Of a stretch of 64,000 bases of DNA, positions 10,389 through 22,121 are shown piece after piece (the stretch's first letter is position 1; each line of letters starts with the position of its first letter). The notes beneath the pieces are model-generated. The model did no database searches, was not told where the DNA came from, and saw only the letters and a list, made by a program, of their open reading frames with translations. The stretch spans positions 32,774,289-32,838,288 of the forward strand of contig OX457042.1 of assembly GCA_949752735.1 (NCBI GenBank), in the 5' to 3' direction. The stretch is from Lumbricus terrestris. Taxonomy: Eukaryota > Annelida > Clitellata > Crassiclitellata > Lumbricidae. The position numbers and the translations under genes were made by a program.

Positions 10389-12744
10389 TGTGTCTGACTG
10401 TAGATTTGTCTGCCTATCTCTGTTTCTTTCGCTATCTGTGTCTGACTGTAGATTTGTCTGCCTATCTCTTTCGCTATCTGTGTCTGACTGTAGATCTGTC
10501 TGCCTATCTCTTGTCTGACTGTAGATTTGTCTGCTTATCTCTTTCGGTCGCTACCTGTGTCTGACTGTAGATTTGTCTGCTTATCTCTTTCGGTCGCTAC
10601 CTGTGTCTGACTGTAGATTTGTCTGCTTATCTCTTTCGGTCGCTATCTGTGTCTGACTGTAGATTTGTCTGCTTATCTCTTTCGGTCGCTATCTGTGTCT
10701 GACTGTTGATTTGTCTGCTTATCTCTGTTGTCTGTCGCTCTCTGTGTCTGACTAGATTTGTCTGTTTATCTCTTTCGGTCGCTCTCTGTGTCTGACTGTA
10801 GATTTGTCTGCCTATCTCTGTTTCTGTCGCTATCTGTGTCTGACTGTAGATCTGTCTGCCTATCTCTTTCTGTCGCTATCTGTGTCTGACTGTAGATCTG
10901 TCTGCTTACCTATTTTTGTCGCTGTCTGTGTCTGACTGTAGATCTGTCTGCCTATCTCTGTTTCTGTCGCTATCTGTGTCTGACTGTAGATTTGTCTGCT
11001 TATGTCTTTGGGTCGCTATCGGTGTCTGACTGTAGATTTTGTCTGCTTACCTATTTCTATCGCTGTCTGTGTCTGACTGTTGATTTGTCTGCTTATCTCT
11101 TTCGGTCGCTATCTGTGTCTGACTGTAGATTTGTCTGCTTATCTCGTTCTGTCGCTCTCTGTGTCTGACTGTAGATTTGTCTGCATATCTCTGTTTCTGT
11201 CGCTCTCTGTGTCTGACTGTACATCTGTCTGCCCTTCTTTCTCTGTCACTATCTTTGTCTGACTGTGGATTTGTCTGGCTATCTCTCTTTCGGTCGCTAT
11301 CTGTGTCTGACTGTAGATTTGTCTGCTTATCTCTTTCGGTCGCTATCTGTGTCTGACTGTTGATTTGTCTGCTTATCTCTGTTGTCTGTCGCTCTCTGTG
11401 TCTGACTAGATTTGTCTGTTTATCTCTTTCGGTCGATCTCTGTGTCTGACTGTAGATTTGTCTGCCTATCTCTGTTTCTGTCGCTATCTGTGTCTGACTG
11501 TAGATCTGTCTGCCTATCTCTTTCTGTCGCTATCTGTGTCTGACTGTAGATCTGTCTGCTTACCTATTTTTGTCGCTGTCTGTGTCTGACTGTAGATCTC
11601 TCTGCCTATCTCTGTTTCTGTCGCTATCTGTGTCTGACTGTAGATTTGTCTGCTTATGTCTTTGGGTCGCTATCGGTGTCTGACTGTAGATTTTGTCTGC
11701 TTACCTATTTCTATCGCTGTCTGTGTCTGACTGTTGATTTGTCTGCTTATCTCTTTCGGTCGCTATCTTTGTCTGACTGTGGATTTGTCTGCCTATCTCT
11801 TTGGGTCGCTATCTGTGTCTGACTGTAGATTTTTTTTGCTTATCTCTGTTTCTGTCGCTCTCTGTGTCTGACTGTACATCTGTCTGCTTATCTCGTTCTG
11901 TCGCTATCTGTGTCTGACTGTAGATTTGTCTGCCTATCCTTTTCTGTCGCTATCTGTGTCTGACTGTAGATTTGTCTGCTTACCTATTTTTGTCGCTGTC
12001 TGTGTCTGACTGTAGATTTGTCTGCTTATCTCTTTCTGTCACTCTCTGTGTCTGACTAGATTTGTCTGCTTATCCCTTTCTGTCGCTATCTGTGTCTGAC
12101 TGTAGATCTCTCTGCCTATCTCTGTTTCTGTCGCTATCTGTGTCTGACTGTAGAATTGTCTGCCTATCTCTCTGTTTCTGTCGCTATCTGTGTCTGACTG
12201 TAGATTTGTCAGCTTATCTCTGTTTCTGTCGCTCTCTATGTCTGACTAGATTTGTCTGCCTATCTCTTTCTGTCGCTCTCTGTGTCTGACTGTAGATTTG
12301 TCTGCCTATCTCTGTTTCTGTCGCTATCTGTGTCTGACTGTAGATTTGTCTGCTTATCTCTTTCGGTCGCTATCTGTGTCTGACTGTAGATCTGTCTGCC
12401 TATCCTTTTCTGTCGCTATCTGTGTCTGACTGTAGATTTGTCTGCTTACCTATTTTTGTCGCTGTCTGTGTCTGTCTGTAGATTTGTCTGCTTATCTCTT
12501 TCTGTCACTCTCTGTGTCTGACTAGATTTGTCTGCTTATCCCTTTCTGTTGCTATCTGTGTCTGACTGTAGATCTCTCTGCCTATCTCTGTTTCTGTCGC
12601 TATCTGTGTCTGACTGTAGATTTGTCTGCCTATCTCTGTTTCTGTCGCTATCTGTGTCTGACTGTAGATTTGTCAGCTTGTCTCTTTCGGTCGCTATCTG
12701 TGTCTGACTGTAGATTTGTCTGCTTATCTCTTTCGGTCGCTATC
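10357..12744 (+). repeat. 2,356-bp tandem duplication, copy 2
   Basis: Second unit, adjoining the first. It ends where TATCTGTGTC in copy 1 becomes TATCGGTGTC at 12,745. Both units, with their four differences, are repeated 21,542 bp downstream (29,543-34,286). The four differences therefore arose before the large duplication or were copied with it. Confidence 0.92.
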
Positions 12745-13364
12745 GGTGTCTGACTGTAGATTTGTCTGCTTATCTCTGTTTCTGTCGCTATCTGTGTCTG
12801 ACTGTATATTTGTCTGCTTATCTCTTTCTTTCGCTCTCTGTGTCTGACTGTAGATTTGTCTGCCTATCTCTGTTTCTGTCGCTATCTGTGTCTGACTGTA
12901 GATTTGTCTGCTTACCTATTTTTGTCGCTGTCTGTGTCTGACTGTAGATTTGTCTGCTTATCTCTTTCGGTCGCTATCTGTGTCTGACTGTAGATTTGTC
13001 TGCCTACCTTAGTTTCTGTCGCTATCTGTGTCTGACTGTGGATTTGTCTGAATATCTCTTTGGGTCGCTATCTGTGTCTGACTGTAGATTTTTCTGCTTA
13101 TCTCTGTTTCTGTCGCTCACTGTGTCTGACTGTACATCTGTCTGCCTATCTATCTCTGTCGCTATCTGTGTCTGACTGTGGATTTGTCTGCCTATTTCTT
13201 TCGGTCGCTATCTGTGTCTGACTGTAGATTTGTCTGCCTATCTCTGTTTCTGTCGCTATCTGTGTCTGGCTGTTGATTTGTCTGCTTATCTCTTTCGGTC
13301 GCTATCTGTGTCTGACTAGATTTGTCTGCCTATCTCTGTTTCTGTCGCTATCTGTGTCTGACTG

Positions 13365-15230
13365 TTGATTTGTCTGCTTATCTCTTTCGGTCGCTATCTG
13401 TGTCTGACTGTAGATTTGTCTGCCTATCTCTGTTTCTGTTGCTATCTGTGTCTTAGTGTAGATTTGTCTGCTTATGTCTTTGGGTCGCTATCTGTGTCTG
13501 ACTGCAGATCTGTCTGCTTATCTCGTTCTGTCGCTATCTGTGTCTGACTGTAGATCTGTCTGACTATCTGTTTCGATCGCTGTCTGTGTCTGACTGTAGA
13601 TTTTTCTGCTTATCTCTGTTTCTGTCGGTCTCTGTGTCTGACTGTACATCTGTCTGCCTATGTATCTCTGTCGCTATCTGTGTCTGACTGTAGATCTGTC
13701 TGCCTATCTCTTTCGGTCGCTATCTGTGTCTGACTGTGGATTTTTCTGCTTATCTCTTTCGGTCGCTATCTGTGTCTGACTGTAGATCTGTCTGCCTATC
13801 TCTTTTTGTCGCTATCTGTGTCTGACTGTAGATCTGTCTGCCTATCTCTGTTTATGTCGCTATCTGTGTCTGACTGTAGATCTGTCTGCTTATCTCTTTC
13901 GGTCGCTATCTGTGTCTGACTGTAGATCTGTCTGCCTATCTCTTTTTGTCGCTATCTGTGTCTGACTGTAGATCTGTCTGCCTATCTCTGTTTCTGTCGC
14001 TATCTGTGTCTGACTGTAGATCTGTCTGCTTATCTCTTTCTGTCGCTATCTGTGTCTGACTGTAGATTTTTCTGCCTATCTCTGTTACTGTTGCTATCTG
14101 TGTCTGACTGTAGATCTGTCTGCCTATCTCTTTCGGTCGCTATCTGTGTCTGACTGTAGATCTGTCTGCCTATCTCTTTCGGTCGCTATCTGTGTCTGAC
14201 TGTAGATTTGTCTGCTTACCTATTTTTGTCGCTGTCTGTGTATGACTGTAGATTTGTCTGCTTATCTCTTTCTGTCACTCTCTGTGTCTGACTAGATTTG
14301 TCTGCTTATCCCTTTCTGTTGCTATCTGTGTCTGACTGTAGATCTCTCTGCCTATCTCTGTTTCTGTCGCTATCTGTGTCTGACTGTAGATTTGTCTGCC
14401 TATCTCTGTTTCTGTCGCTATCTGTGTCTGACTGTAGATTTGTCAGCTTGTCTCTTTCGGTCGCTATCTGTGTCTGACTGTAGATTTGTCTGCTTATCTC
14501 TTTCGGTCGCTATCGGTGTCTGACTGTAGATTTGTCTGCTTATCTCTGTTTCTGTCGCTATCTGTGTCTGACTGTAGATTTGTCTGCTTATCTCTTTCGG
14601 TCGCTCTCTGTGTCTGACTGTAGATTTGTCTGCTTATCTCTTTCTGTCGCTCTCTGTGTCTGACTGTTGATTTGTCTGCTTATCTCTTTCGGTCGCTATC
14701 TGTGTCTGACTGTAGATTTGTCTGCCTATCTCTGTTTCTGTCGCTATCTGTGTCTGACTGTAGATTTGTCTGCCTATCTCTGTTTCTGTCGCTATCTGTG
14801 TCTGACTGTTGATTTGTCTGCTTATCTCTTTCGGTCGCTATCTGTGTCTGACTGTAGATTTGTCTGCCTATCTCTGTTTCTGTCGCTATCTGTGTCTGAC
14901 TGTTGTTTTGTCTGCTTATCTCTTTCGGTCGCTATCTGTGTCTGACTGTAGATTTGTCTGCCTATCTCTGTTTCTGTCGCTATCTGTGTCTGACTGTTGA
15001 TTTGTCTGCTTATCTCTTTCGGTCGCTATCTGTGTCTGACTGTTGATTTGTCTGCTTATCTCTTTCGGTCGCTATCTGTGTCTGACTGTAGATTTGTCTG
15101 CCTATCTCTGTTTCTGTCGCTATCTGTGTCTGACTGTAGATTTGTCTGCTTACCTATTTCTGTCGCTGTCTGTGTCTGACTGTAGATTTGTCTGCTTATC
15201 TCTTTCGGTTGCTATCTGTGTCTGACTGTA
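13365..15230 (+). repeat. Rearranged block made of pieces like 2,656-3,300 and 4,384-4,900
   Basis: The start resembles 2,656 onward (offset 10,709), including GTCTTAGTGTAG and GACTGCAGATCTG. From about 14,667 it resembles 4,384 onward (offset 10,283), including the TTGTTTTGTC variant. Intervening monomers carry GTTTATGTCG and CTGTTACTGTTGC. The order of blocks therefore differs from the first 5 kb although the pieces are the same. Confidence 0.75.
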
Positions 15231-16041
15231 GATTTGTCTGCTTATCTCTTTCGGTCGCTATCTGTGTCTGACTGTTGATTTGTCTGCTTATCTCTTTCGG
15301 TCGCTATCTGTGTCTTTCTGTAGATTTGTCTGCTTATGTCTTTGGGTCGCTATCTGTGTCTGACTGTAGATCTGTCTGCTTATCTCGTTCTGTCGCTATC
15401 TGTGTCTGACTGTAGATCTGTCTGCTTATCTCGTTCTGTCGCTATCTGTGTCTGACTGTAGATTTGTCTGCCTATCTCTGTTTCTGTCGCTCTCTGTGTC
15501 TGACTGTAGATTTGTCTGCCTATCTCTCTTTCGGTCGCTATCTGTGTCTGACTGTTGATTTGTCTGCTTATCTCTTTCGGTCGCTATCTGTGTCTTTCTG
15601 TAGATTTGTCTGCTTATGTCTTTGGGTCGCTATCTGTGTCTGACTGTAGATCTGTCTGCTTATCTCGTTTTGTCGCTATCTGTGTCTGACTGTAGATCTG
15701 TCTGCTTATCTCGTTCTGTCGCTATCTGTGTCTGACTGTAGATTTGTCTGCCTATCTCTGTTTCTGTCGCTCTCTGTGTCTGACTGTAGATTTGTCTGCC
15801 TATCTCTGTTTCTGTCGCTATCTGTGTCTGACTGTAGATTTGTCTGCTTATCTTTTTCTGTCGCTATCTGGATCTGACTGTAGATTTGTCTGCCCATCTC
15901 TGTTTCTGTCACTCTCTGTGTCTGACTGTAAATTTGTGTGCTTATTTCTTTCGGTCGCTATCTGTGTCTGACTGTAGATTTGTCTGGCTATCTCTCTTTC
16001 GGTCGCTATCTGTGTCTGACTGTAGATTTGTCTGCCTATCT

Positions 16042-19000
16042 ATCTCTGTCGCTATCTGTGTCTATCTGTTGATTTGTCTGCCTATCTCTTTCGGTCGCTA
16101 TCTGTGTCTGACTGTTGATTTGTCTGCTTATCTCTTTCGGTCGTTATCTGTGTCTGACTGTAGATTTGTCTGCTTATCTCTTTCGGTCGCTCTCTGTGTC
16201 TGACTGTTGATTTGTCTGCTTATCTCTTTCGGTCGCTATCTGTGTCTGACTGTGGATTTGTTTGCCTATATCTGTTTCTGTCGCTATCTGTGTCTGACTG
16301 TAGATCTGTCTGCCTATCTCTTTCTGTCGCTATCTGTGTCTGACTGTAGATTTGTCTGCTTATCTCTTTGGGTCGCTATCTGTGTCTGACTGTAGATCTG
16401 TCTGCTTATCTCATTCTGTCGCTTTCTGTGTCTGACTGTAGTTTTGTCTGCCTATCTCTTTCTGTCGCTATCTGTGTCTGACTGTAGATTTGTCTGCTTA
16501 CCTATTTCTGTCGCTGTCTGTGTCTGACTGTAGATTTGTCTGCTTATCTCTTTCGGTTGCTATCTGTGTCTGACTGTTGATTTGTCTGCTTATCTCTTTC
16601 GGTCGCTATCTGTGTCTGACTGTAGATTTGTCTGCCTATCTCTGTTTCTGTCGCTATCTGTGTCTGACTGTAGATCTTTCTGCTTATCTCTTTCGGTCGC
16701 TATCTGTGTCTGACTGTAGATCTGTCTGCCTATCTCTTTCGCTATCTGTGTCTGACTGTTGATTTGTCTGCTTATCTCTTTCGGTCCCTATGTGTGTCTG
16801 AATGTAGATTTTTCTGCTTATCTCTTTCGGTCGCTATCTGTGTCTGACTGTAGATTTGTCTGCTTATCTCTTTCGGTCGCTATCTGTGTCTTACTGTAGA
16901 TTTGTCTGCTTATCTCTTTCGGTCGCTATCTGTGTCTGACTGTAGATTTGTCTGCTTATCTCTGTTTCTGTCGCTCTCTGTGTCTGACTGTAGATTTGTC
17001 TGCATATCTCTGTTTCTGTCGCTCTCTGTGTCTGACTGTACATCTGTCTGCCCATCTTTCTCTGTCACTATCTTTGTCTGACTGTTGTTTTGTCTGCTTA
17101 TCTCTTTCGGTCGCTATCTGTGTCTGACTGTAGATTTGTCTGCTTATCTCTGTTTCTGTCGCTATCTGTGTCTGACTGTTGATTTGTCTGCTTATCTCTT
17201 TCGGTCGCTATCTGTGTCTGACTGTTGATTTGTCTGCTTATCTCTTTCGGTCGCTATCTGTGTCTGACTGTAGATTTGTCTGCCTATCTCTGTTTCTGTC
17301 GCTATCTGTGTCTGACTGTAGATTTGTCTGCTTACCTATTTCTGTCGCTGTCTGTGTCTGACTGTAGATTTGTCTGCTTATCTCTTTCGGTTGCTATCTG
17401 TGTATGACTGTAGATTTGTCTGCTTATCTCTTTCGGTCGCTATCTGTGTCTGACTGTTGATTTGTCTGCTTATCTCTTTCGGTCGCTATCTGTGTCTTTC
17501 TGTAGATTTGTCTGCTTATGTCTTTGGGTCGCTATCTGTGTCTGACTGTAGATCTGTCTGCTTATCTCGTTCTGTCGCTATCTGTGTCTGACTGTAGATC
17601 TGTCTGCTTATCTCGTTCTGTCGCTATCTGTGTCTGACTGTAGATTTGTCTGCCTATCTCTGTTTCTGTCGCTCTCTGTGTCTGACTGTAGATTTGTCTG
17701 CCTATCTCTGTTTCTGTCGCTATCTGTGTCTGACTGTAGATTTGTCTGCTTATCTCTTTCGGTCGCTATCTGTGTCTGACTGTAGATTTGTCTGCTTATC
17801 TCTTTCTGTCGCTATCTGTGTCTGACTGTAGATTTGTCTGCCTATCTATCTCTGTCGCTATCTGTGTCAAACTGTTGATTTGTCTGCCTATCTCTTTCGG
17901 TCGCTATCTGTGTCTGACTGTATATCTGTGTCTTATCTCTTTCGGTCGCTATCTGTGTCTGACTGTAGATCTTTCTGCTTATCTCTTTCTGTCGCTATCT
18001 GTGTCTGACTGTAGATGTGTCTGCATATCTCTTTCGGTCGCTATCTGTGTCTGACTGTAGATCTGTCTGCTTATCTCTTTCGGTCGCTATCTGTGTCTGA
18101 CTGTAGATCTGTCTGTTTATCTCTTTCTGTCGCTATCTGTGTCTGACTGTAGATCTGTCTGCTTATCTCTTTCTGTCGCTATCTGTGTCTAACTGTAGAT
18201 CTGTCTGCCTTTCCCTTTTTCTGTCGCTATCTGTGTCTAACTGTAGATCTGTCTGCCTTTCTCTGTTTCTGTCACTCTCTGTGTCTGACTAGATTTGTCT
18301 GCTTATCTCTTTCTGTCACTCTCTGTGTCTGACTAGATTTGTCTGCTTTTCCCTTTCTGTCGCTATCTGTGTCTGACTGTAGATCTCTCTATCTCTGTTT
18401 CTGTCGCTATCTGTGTCTGACTGTAGATTTGTCTGCCTATCTCTCTGTTTCTGTCGCTATCTGTGTCTGACTGTAGATTTGTCAGCTTATCTCTTTCGGT
18501 CGCTATCTGTGTCTGACTGTAGATTTGTCTGCTTATCTCTGTTTCTGTCGCTGTGTCTGACTGTAGATTTGTCTGCTTATCTCTTTCTGTCGCTCTCTGT
18601 GTCTGATTGTAGATCTGTCTGCCTATCTCTGTTTCTGTCGCTATCTGTGTCTGACTGTAGATTTGTCTGCTTATCTCTTTCGGTCGCTATCTGTGTCTGA
18701 CTGTAGATCTGTCTGCTTATCTCTTTCGGTCGCTATCTGTGTCTGACTGTAGATTTGTCTGCCTACCTTAGTTTCTGTCGCTATCTGTGTCTGACTGTAC
18801 ATCTGTCTGCCTATCTATCTCTGTCGCTATCTGTGTCTGACTGTGGATTTGTCTGCCTATCTCTTTCGGTCGCTATCTGTGTCTGACTGTTGATTTGTCT
18901 GCTTATCTCTTTCGGTCGCTATCTGTGTTACTGTAGATTTGTCTGCTTATGTCTTTGGGTCGATATCTGTGTCTGACTGCAGATCTGTCTGCTTATCTCG

Positions 19001-21542
19001 TTCTGTCGCTATCTGTGTCTGACTGTAGATCTGTCTGCTTATCTCGTTCTGTCGCTATCTGTGTCTGACTGTAGATCTGTCTGCCTATCCTTTTCTGTCG
19101 CTATCTGTGTCTGACTGTAGATTTGTCTGCTTACCTATTTTTGTCGCTGTCTGTGTCTGACTGTAGATTTGTCTGCTTATCCCTTTCTGTCGCTATCTGT
19201 GTCTGACTGTAGATCTCTCTGCCTATCTCTGTTTCTGTCGCTATCTGTGTCTGACTGTAGATTTGTCAGCTTATCTCTGTTTCTGTCGCTCTCTATGTCT
19301 GACTAGATTTGTCTGCCTATCTCTTTCTGTCGCTCTCTGTGTCTGACTGTAGATTTGTCTGCCTATCTCTGTTTCTGTCGCTATCTGTGTCTGACTGTAG
19401 ATTTGTCTGCTTATCTCTTTCGGTCGCTATCTGTGTCTGACTGTAGATCTGTCTGCCTATCCTTTTCTGTCGCTATCTGTGTCTGACTGTAGATTTGTCT
19501 GCTTACCTATTTTTGTCGCTGTCTGTGTCTGACTGTAGATTTGTCTGCTTATCTCTTTCTGTCACTCTCTGTGTCTGACTAGATTTGTCTGCTTATCCCT
19601 TTCTGTTGCTATCTGTGTCTGACTGTAGATCTCTCTGCCTATCTCTGTTTCTGTCCCTATCTGTGTCTGACTGTAGATTTGTCTGCCTATCTCTGTTTCT
19701 GTCGCCATCTGTGTCTGACTGTAGATTTGTCAGCTTGTCTCTTTCGGTCGCTATCGGTGTCTGACTGTAGATTTGTCTGCTTATCTCTGTTTCTGTCGCT
19801 ATCTGTGTCTGACTGTAGATTTGTCTGCTTATCTCTTTCTGTCGCTCTCTGTGTCTGACTGTAGATTTGTCTGCCTATCTCTGTTTCTGTCGCTATCTGT
19901 GTGTGACTGTAGATTTGTCTGCTTACCTATTTTTGTCGCTGTCTGTGTCTGACTGTAGATTTGTCTGCTTATCTCTTTCGGTCGCTATCTGTGTCTGACT
20001 GTAGATTTGTCTGCCTACCTTAGTTTCTGTCGCTATCTGTGTCTGACTGTGGATTTGTCTGCCTATCTCTTTCTGTCGCTCTCTGTGTCTGACTGTAGAT
20101 TTGTCTGCCTATCTCTGTTTCTGTCGCTATCTGTGTCTGACTGTAGATTTGTCTGCTTACCTATTTTTGTCGCTGTCTGTGTCTGACTGTAGATTTGTCT
20201 GCTTATCTCTTTCGGTCGCTATCTGTGTCTGACTGTAGATTTGTCTGCCTACCTTAGTTTCTGTCGCTATCTGTGTCTGACTGTGGATTTGTCTGCCTAT
20301 CTCTTTGGGTCGCTATCTGTGTCTGACTGTAGATTTTTCTGCTTATCTCTGTTTCTGTCGCTCACTGTGTCTGACTGTACATCTGTCTGCCTATCTATCT
20401 CTGTCGCTATCTGTGTCTGACTGTGGATTTGTCTGCCTATCTCTTTCGGTCGCTATCTGTGTCTGACTGTAGATTTGTCTGCCTATCTCTGTTTCTGTCG
20501 CTATCTGTGTCTGGCTGTTGATTTGTCTGCTTATCTCTTTCGGTCGCTATCTGTGTCTGACTAGATTTGTCTGCCTATCTCTGTTTCTGTCGCTATCTGT
20601 GTCTGACTGTTGATTTGTCTGCTTATCTCTTTCGGTCGCTATCTGTGTCTGACTGTCGATTTGTCTGCCTATCTCTGTTTCTGTTGCTATCTGTGTCTTA
20701 GTGTAGATTTGTCTGCTTATGTCTTTGGGTCGCTATCTGTGTCTGACTGCAGATCTGTCTGCTTATCTCGTTCTGTCGCTATCTGTGTCTGACTGTAGAT
20801 CTGTCTGACTATCTCTTTCGATCGCTGTCTGTGTCTGACTGTAGATTTTTCTGCTTATCCCTTTCTGTTGCTATCTGTGTCTGACTGTAGATCTCTCTGC
20901 CTATCTCTGTTTCTGTCCCTATCTGTGTCTGACTGTAGATTTGTCTGCCTATCTCTGTTTCTGTCGCCATCTGTGTCTGACTGTAGATTTGTCAGCTTGT
21001 CTCTTTCGGTCGCTATCGGTGTCTGACTGTAGATTTGTCTGCTTATCTCTGTTTCTGTCGCTATCTGTGTCTGACTGTAGATTTGTCTGCTTATCTCTTT
21101 CTGTCGCTCTCTGTGTCTGACTGTAGATTTGTCTGCCTATCTCTGTTTCTGTCGCTATCTGTGTGTGACTGTAGATTTGTCTGCTTACCTATTTTTGTCG
21201 CTGTCTGTGTCTGACTGTAGATTTGTCTGCTTATCTCTTTCGGTCGCTATCTGTGTCTGACTGTAGATTTGTCTGCCTACCTTAGTTTCTGTCGCTATCT
21301 GTGTCTGACTGTGGATTTGTCTGCCTATCTCTTTCTGTCGCTCTCTGTGTCTGACTGTAGATTTGTCTGCCTATCTCTGTTTCTGTCGCTATCTGTGTCT
21401 GACTGTAGATTTGTCTGCTTACCTATTTTTGTCGCTGTCTGTGTCTGACTGTAGATTTGTCTGCTTATCTCTTTCGGTCGCTATCTGTGTCTGACTGTAG
21501 ATTTGTCTGCCTACCTTAGTTTCTGTCGCTATCTGTGTCTGA
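16042..21542 (+). repeat. Part of the array present only after copy A of the large block
   Basis: This 5.5-kb stretch separates the two 16-kb copies. From about 16,032 to 17,900 it matches 5,327-7,196 at offset 10,705, falling to 10,704 after a one-base difference near 17,035. Around 18,180-18,270 it has local variants not seen elsewhere, including GTCTAACTGTAG and GCCTTTCCCTTTTTCTG. Its right part contains the 1,262-bp tandem duplication that leads into copy B. Confidence 0.8.
19588..20859 (+). repeat. 1,262-bp tandem duplication, copy 1
   Basis: Matches 20,850-22,121 at offset 1,262. Shared rare variants include CTGTCCCTATC, GTCGCCATC near 19,703 and TGTGTGTGACTG near 19,900. The two units overlap by ten bases of ambiguous junction (TCTGCTTATC). 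Confidence 0.92.
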
Positions 21543-22121
21543 CTGTGGATTTGTCTGCCTATCTCTTTGGGTCGCTATCTGTGTCTGACTGTAGATTTTT
21601 CTGCTTATCTCTGTTTCTGTCGCTCACTGTGTCTGACTGTACATCTGTCTGCCTATCTATCTCTGTCGCTATCTGTGTCTGACTGTGGATTTGTCTGCCT
21701 ATCTCTTTCGGTCGCTATCTGTGTCTGACTGTAGATTTGTCTGCCTATCTCTGTTTCTGTCGCTATCTGTGTCTGGCTGTTGATTTGTCTGCTTATCTCT
21801 TTCGGTCGCTATCTGTGTCTGACTAGATTTGTCTGCCTATCTCTGTTTCTGTCGCTATCTGTGTCTGACTGTTGATTTGTCTGCTTATCTCTTTCGGTCG
21901 CTATCTGTGTCTGACTGTCGATTTGTCTGCCTATCTCTGTTTCTGTTGCTATCTGTGTCTTAGTGTAGATTTGTCTGCTTATGTCTTTGGGTCGCTATCT
22001 GTGTCTGACTGCAGATCTGTCTGCTTATCTCGTTCTGTCGCTATCTGTGTCTGACTGTAGATCTGTCTGACTATCTCTTTCGATCGCTGTCTGTGTCTGA
22101 CTGTAGATTTTTCTGCTTATC
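20850..22121 (+). repeat. 1,262-bp tandem duplication, copy 2
   Basis: Directly follows copy 1. At 20,841-20,862 a hybrid monomer joins the left half of the TAGATTTTTCTG variant to the right half of the CTTATCCCTTTCTGTTG variant. This is what an unequal exchange within a ten-base identity would leave. Bases 1-570 of the window match the corresponding part of both units, so the same sequence occurs at 1, 20,281 and 21,543. Confidence 0.92.

Larger units (their letters stand above)
1..16041 (+). repeat. Large duplicated block, copy A
   Basis: This block recurs at 21,543-37,583, a constant offset of 21,542 bp. It already matches at base 1, so the true left edge lies upstream of the window. Rare private variants are shared at the exact offset, including TCTTTTGGTCG near 1,185, CTTCGGGTCG near 2,770, TATATTTG near 12,805 and CGTTTTGTCG near 15,667. 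I found no mismatch at the sites I compared, but I did not compare every base. The match ends at 16,041/37,583, where copy A goes on CTATCTATCTC and copy B CTATCTCTG. Confidence 0.93.

Noticed and set aside
15886..16203. Longest frame, 105 codons, as a candidate gene
   Set aside because: It spans the junction at 16,041 where two array blocks were joined. The equivalent frame in copy B is only 75 codons. Its length reflects the rearrangement.
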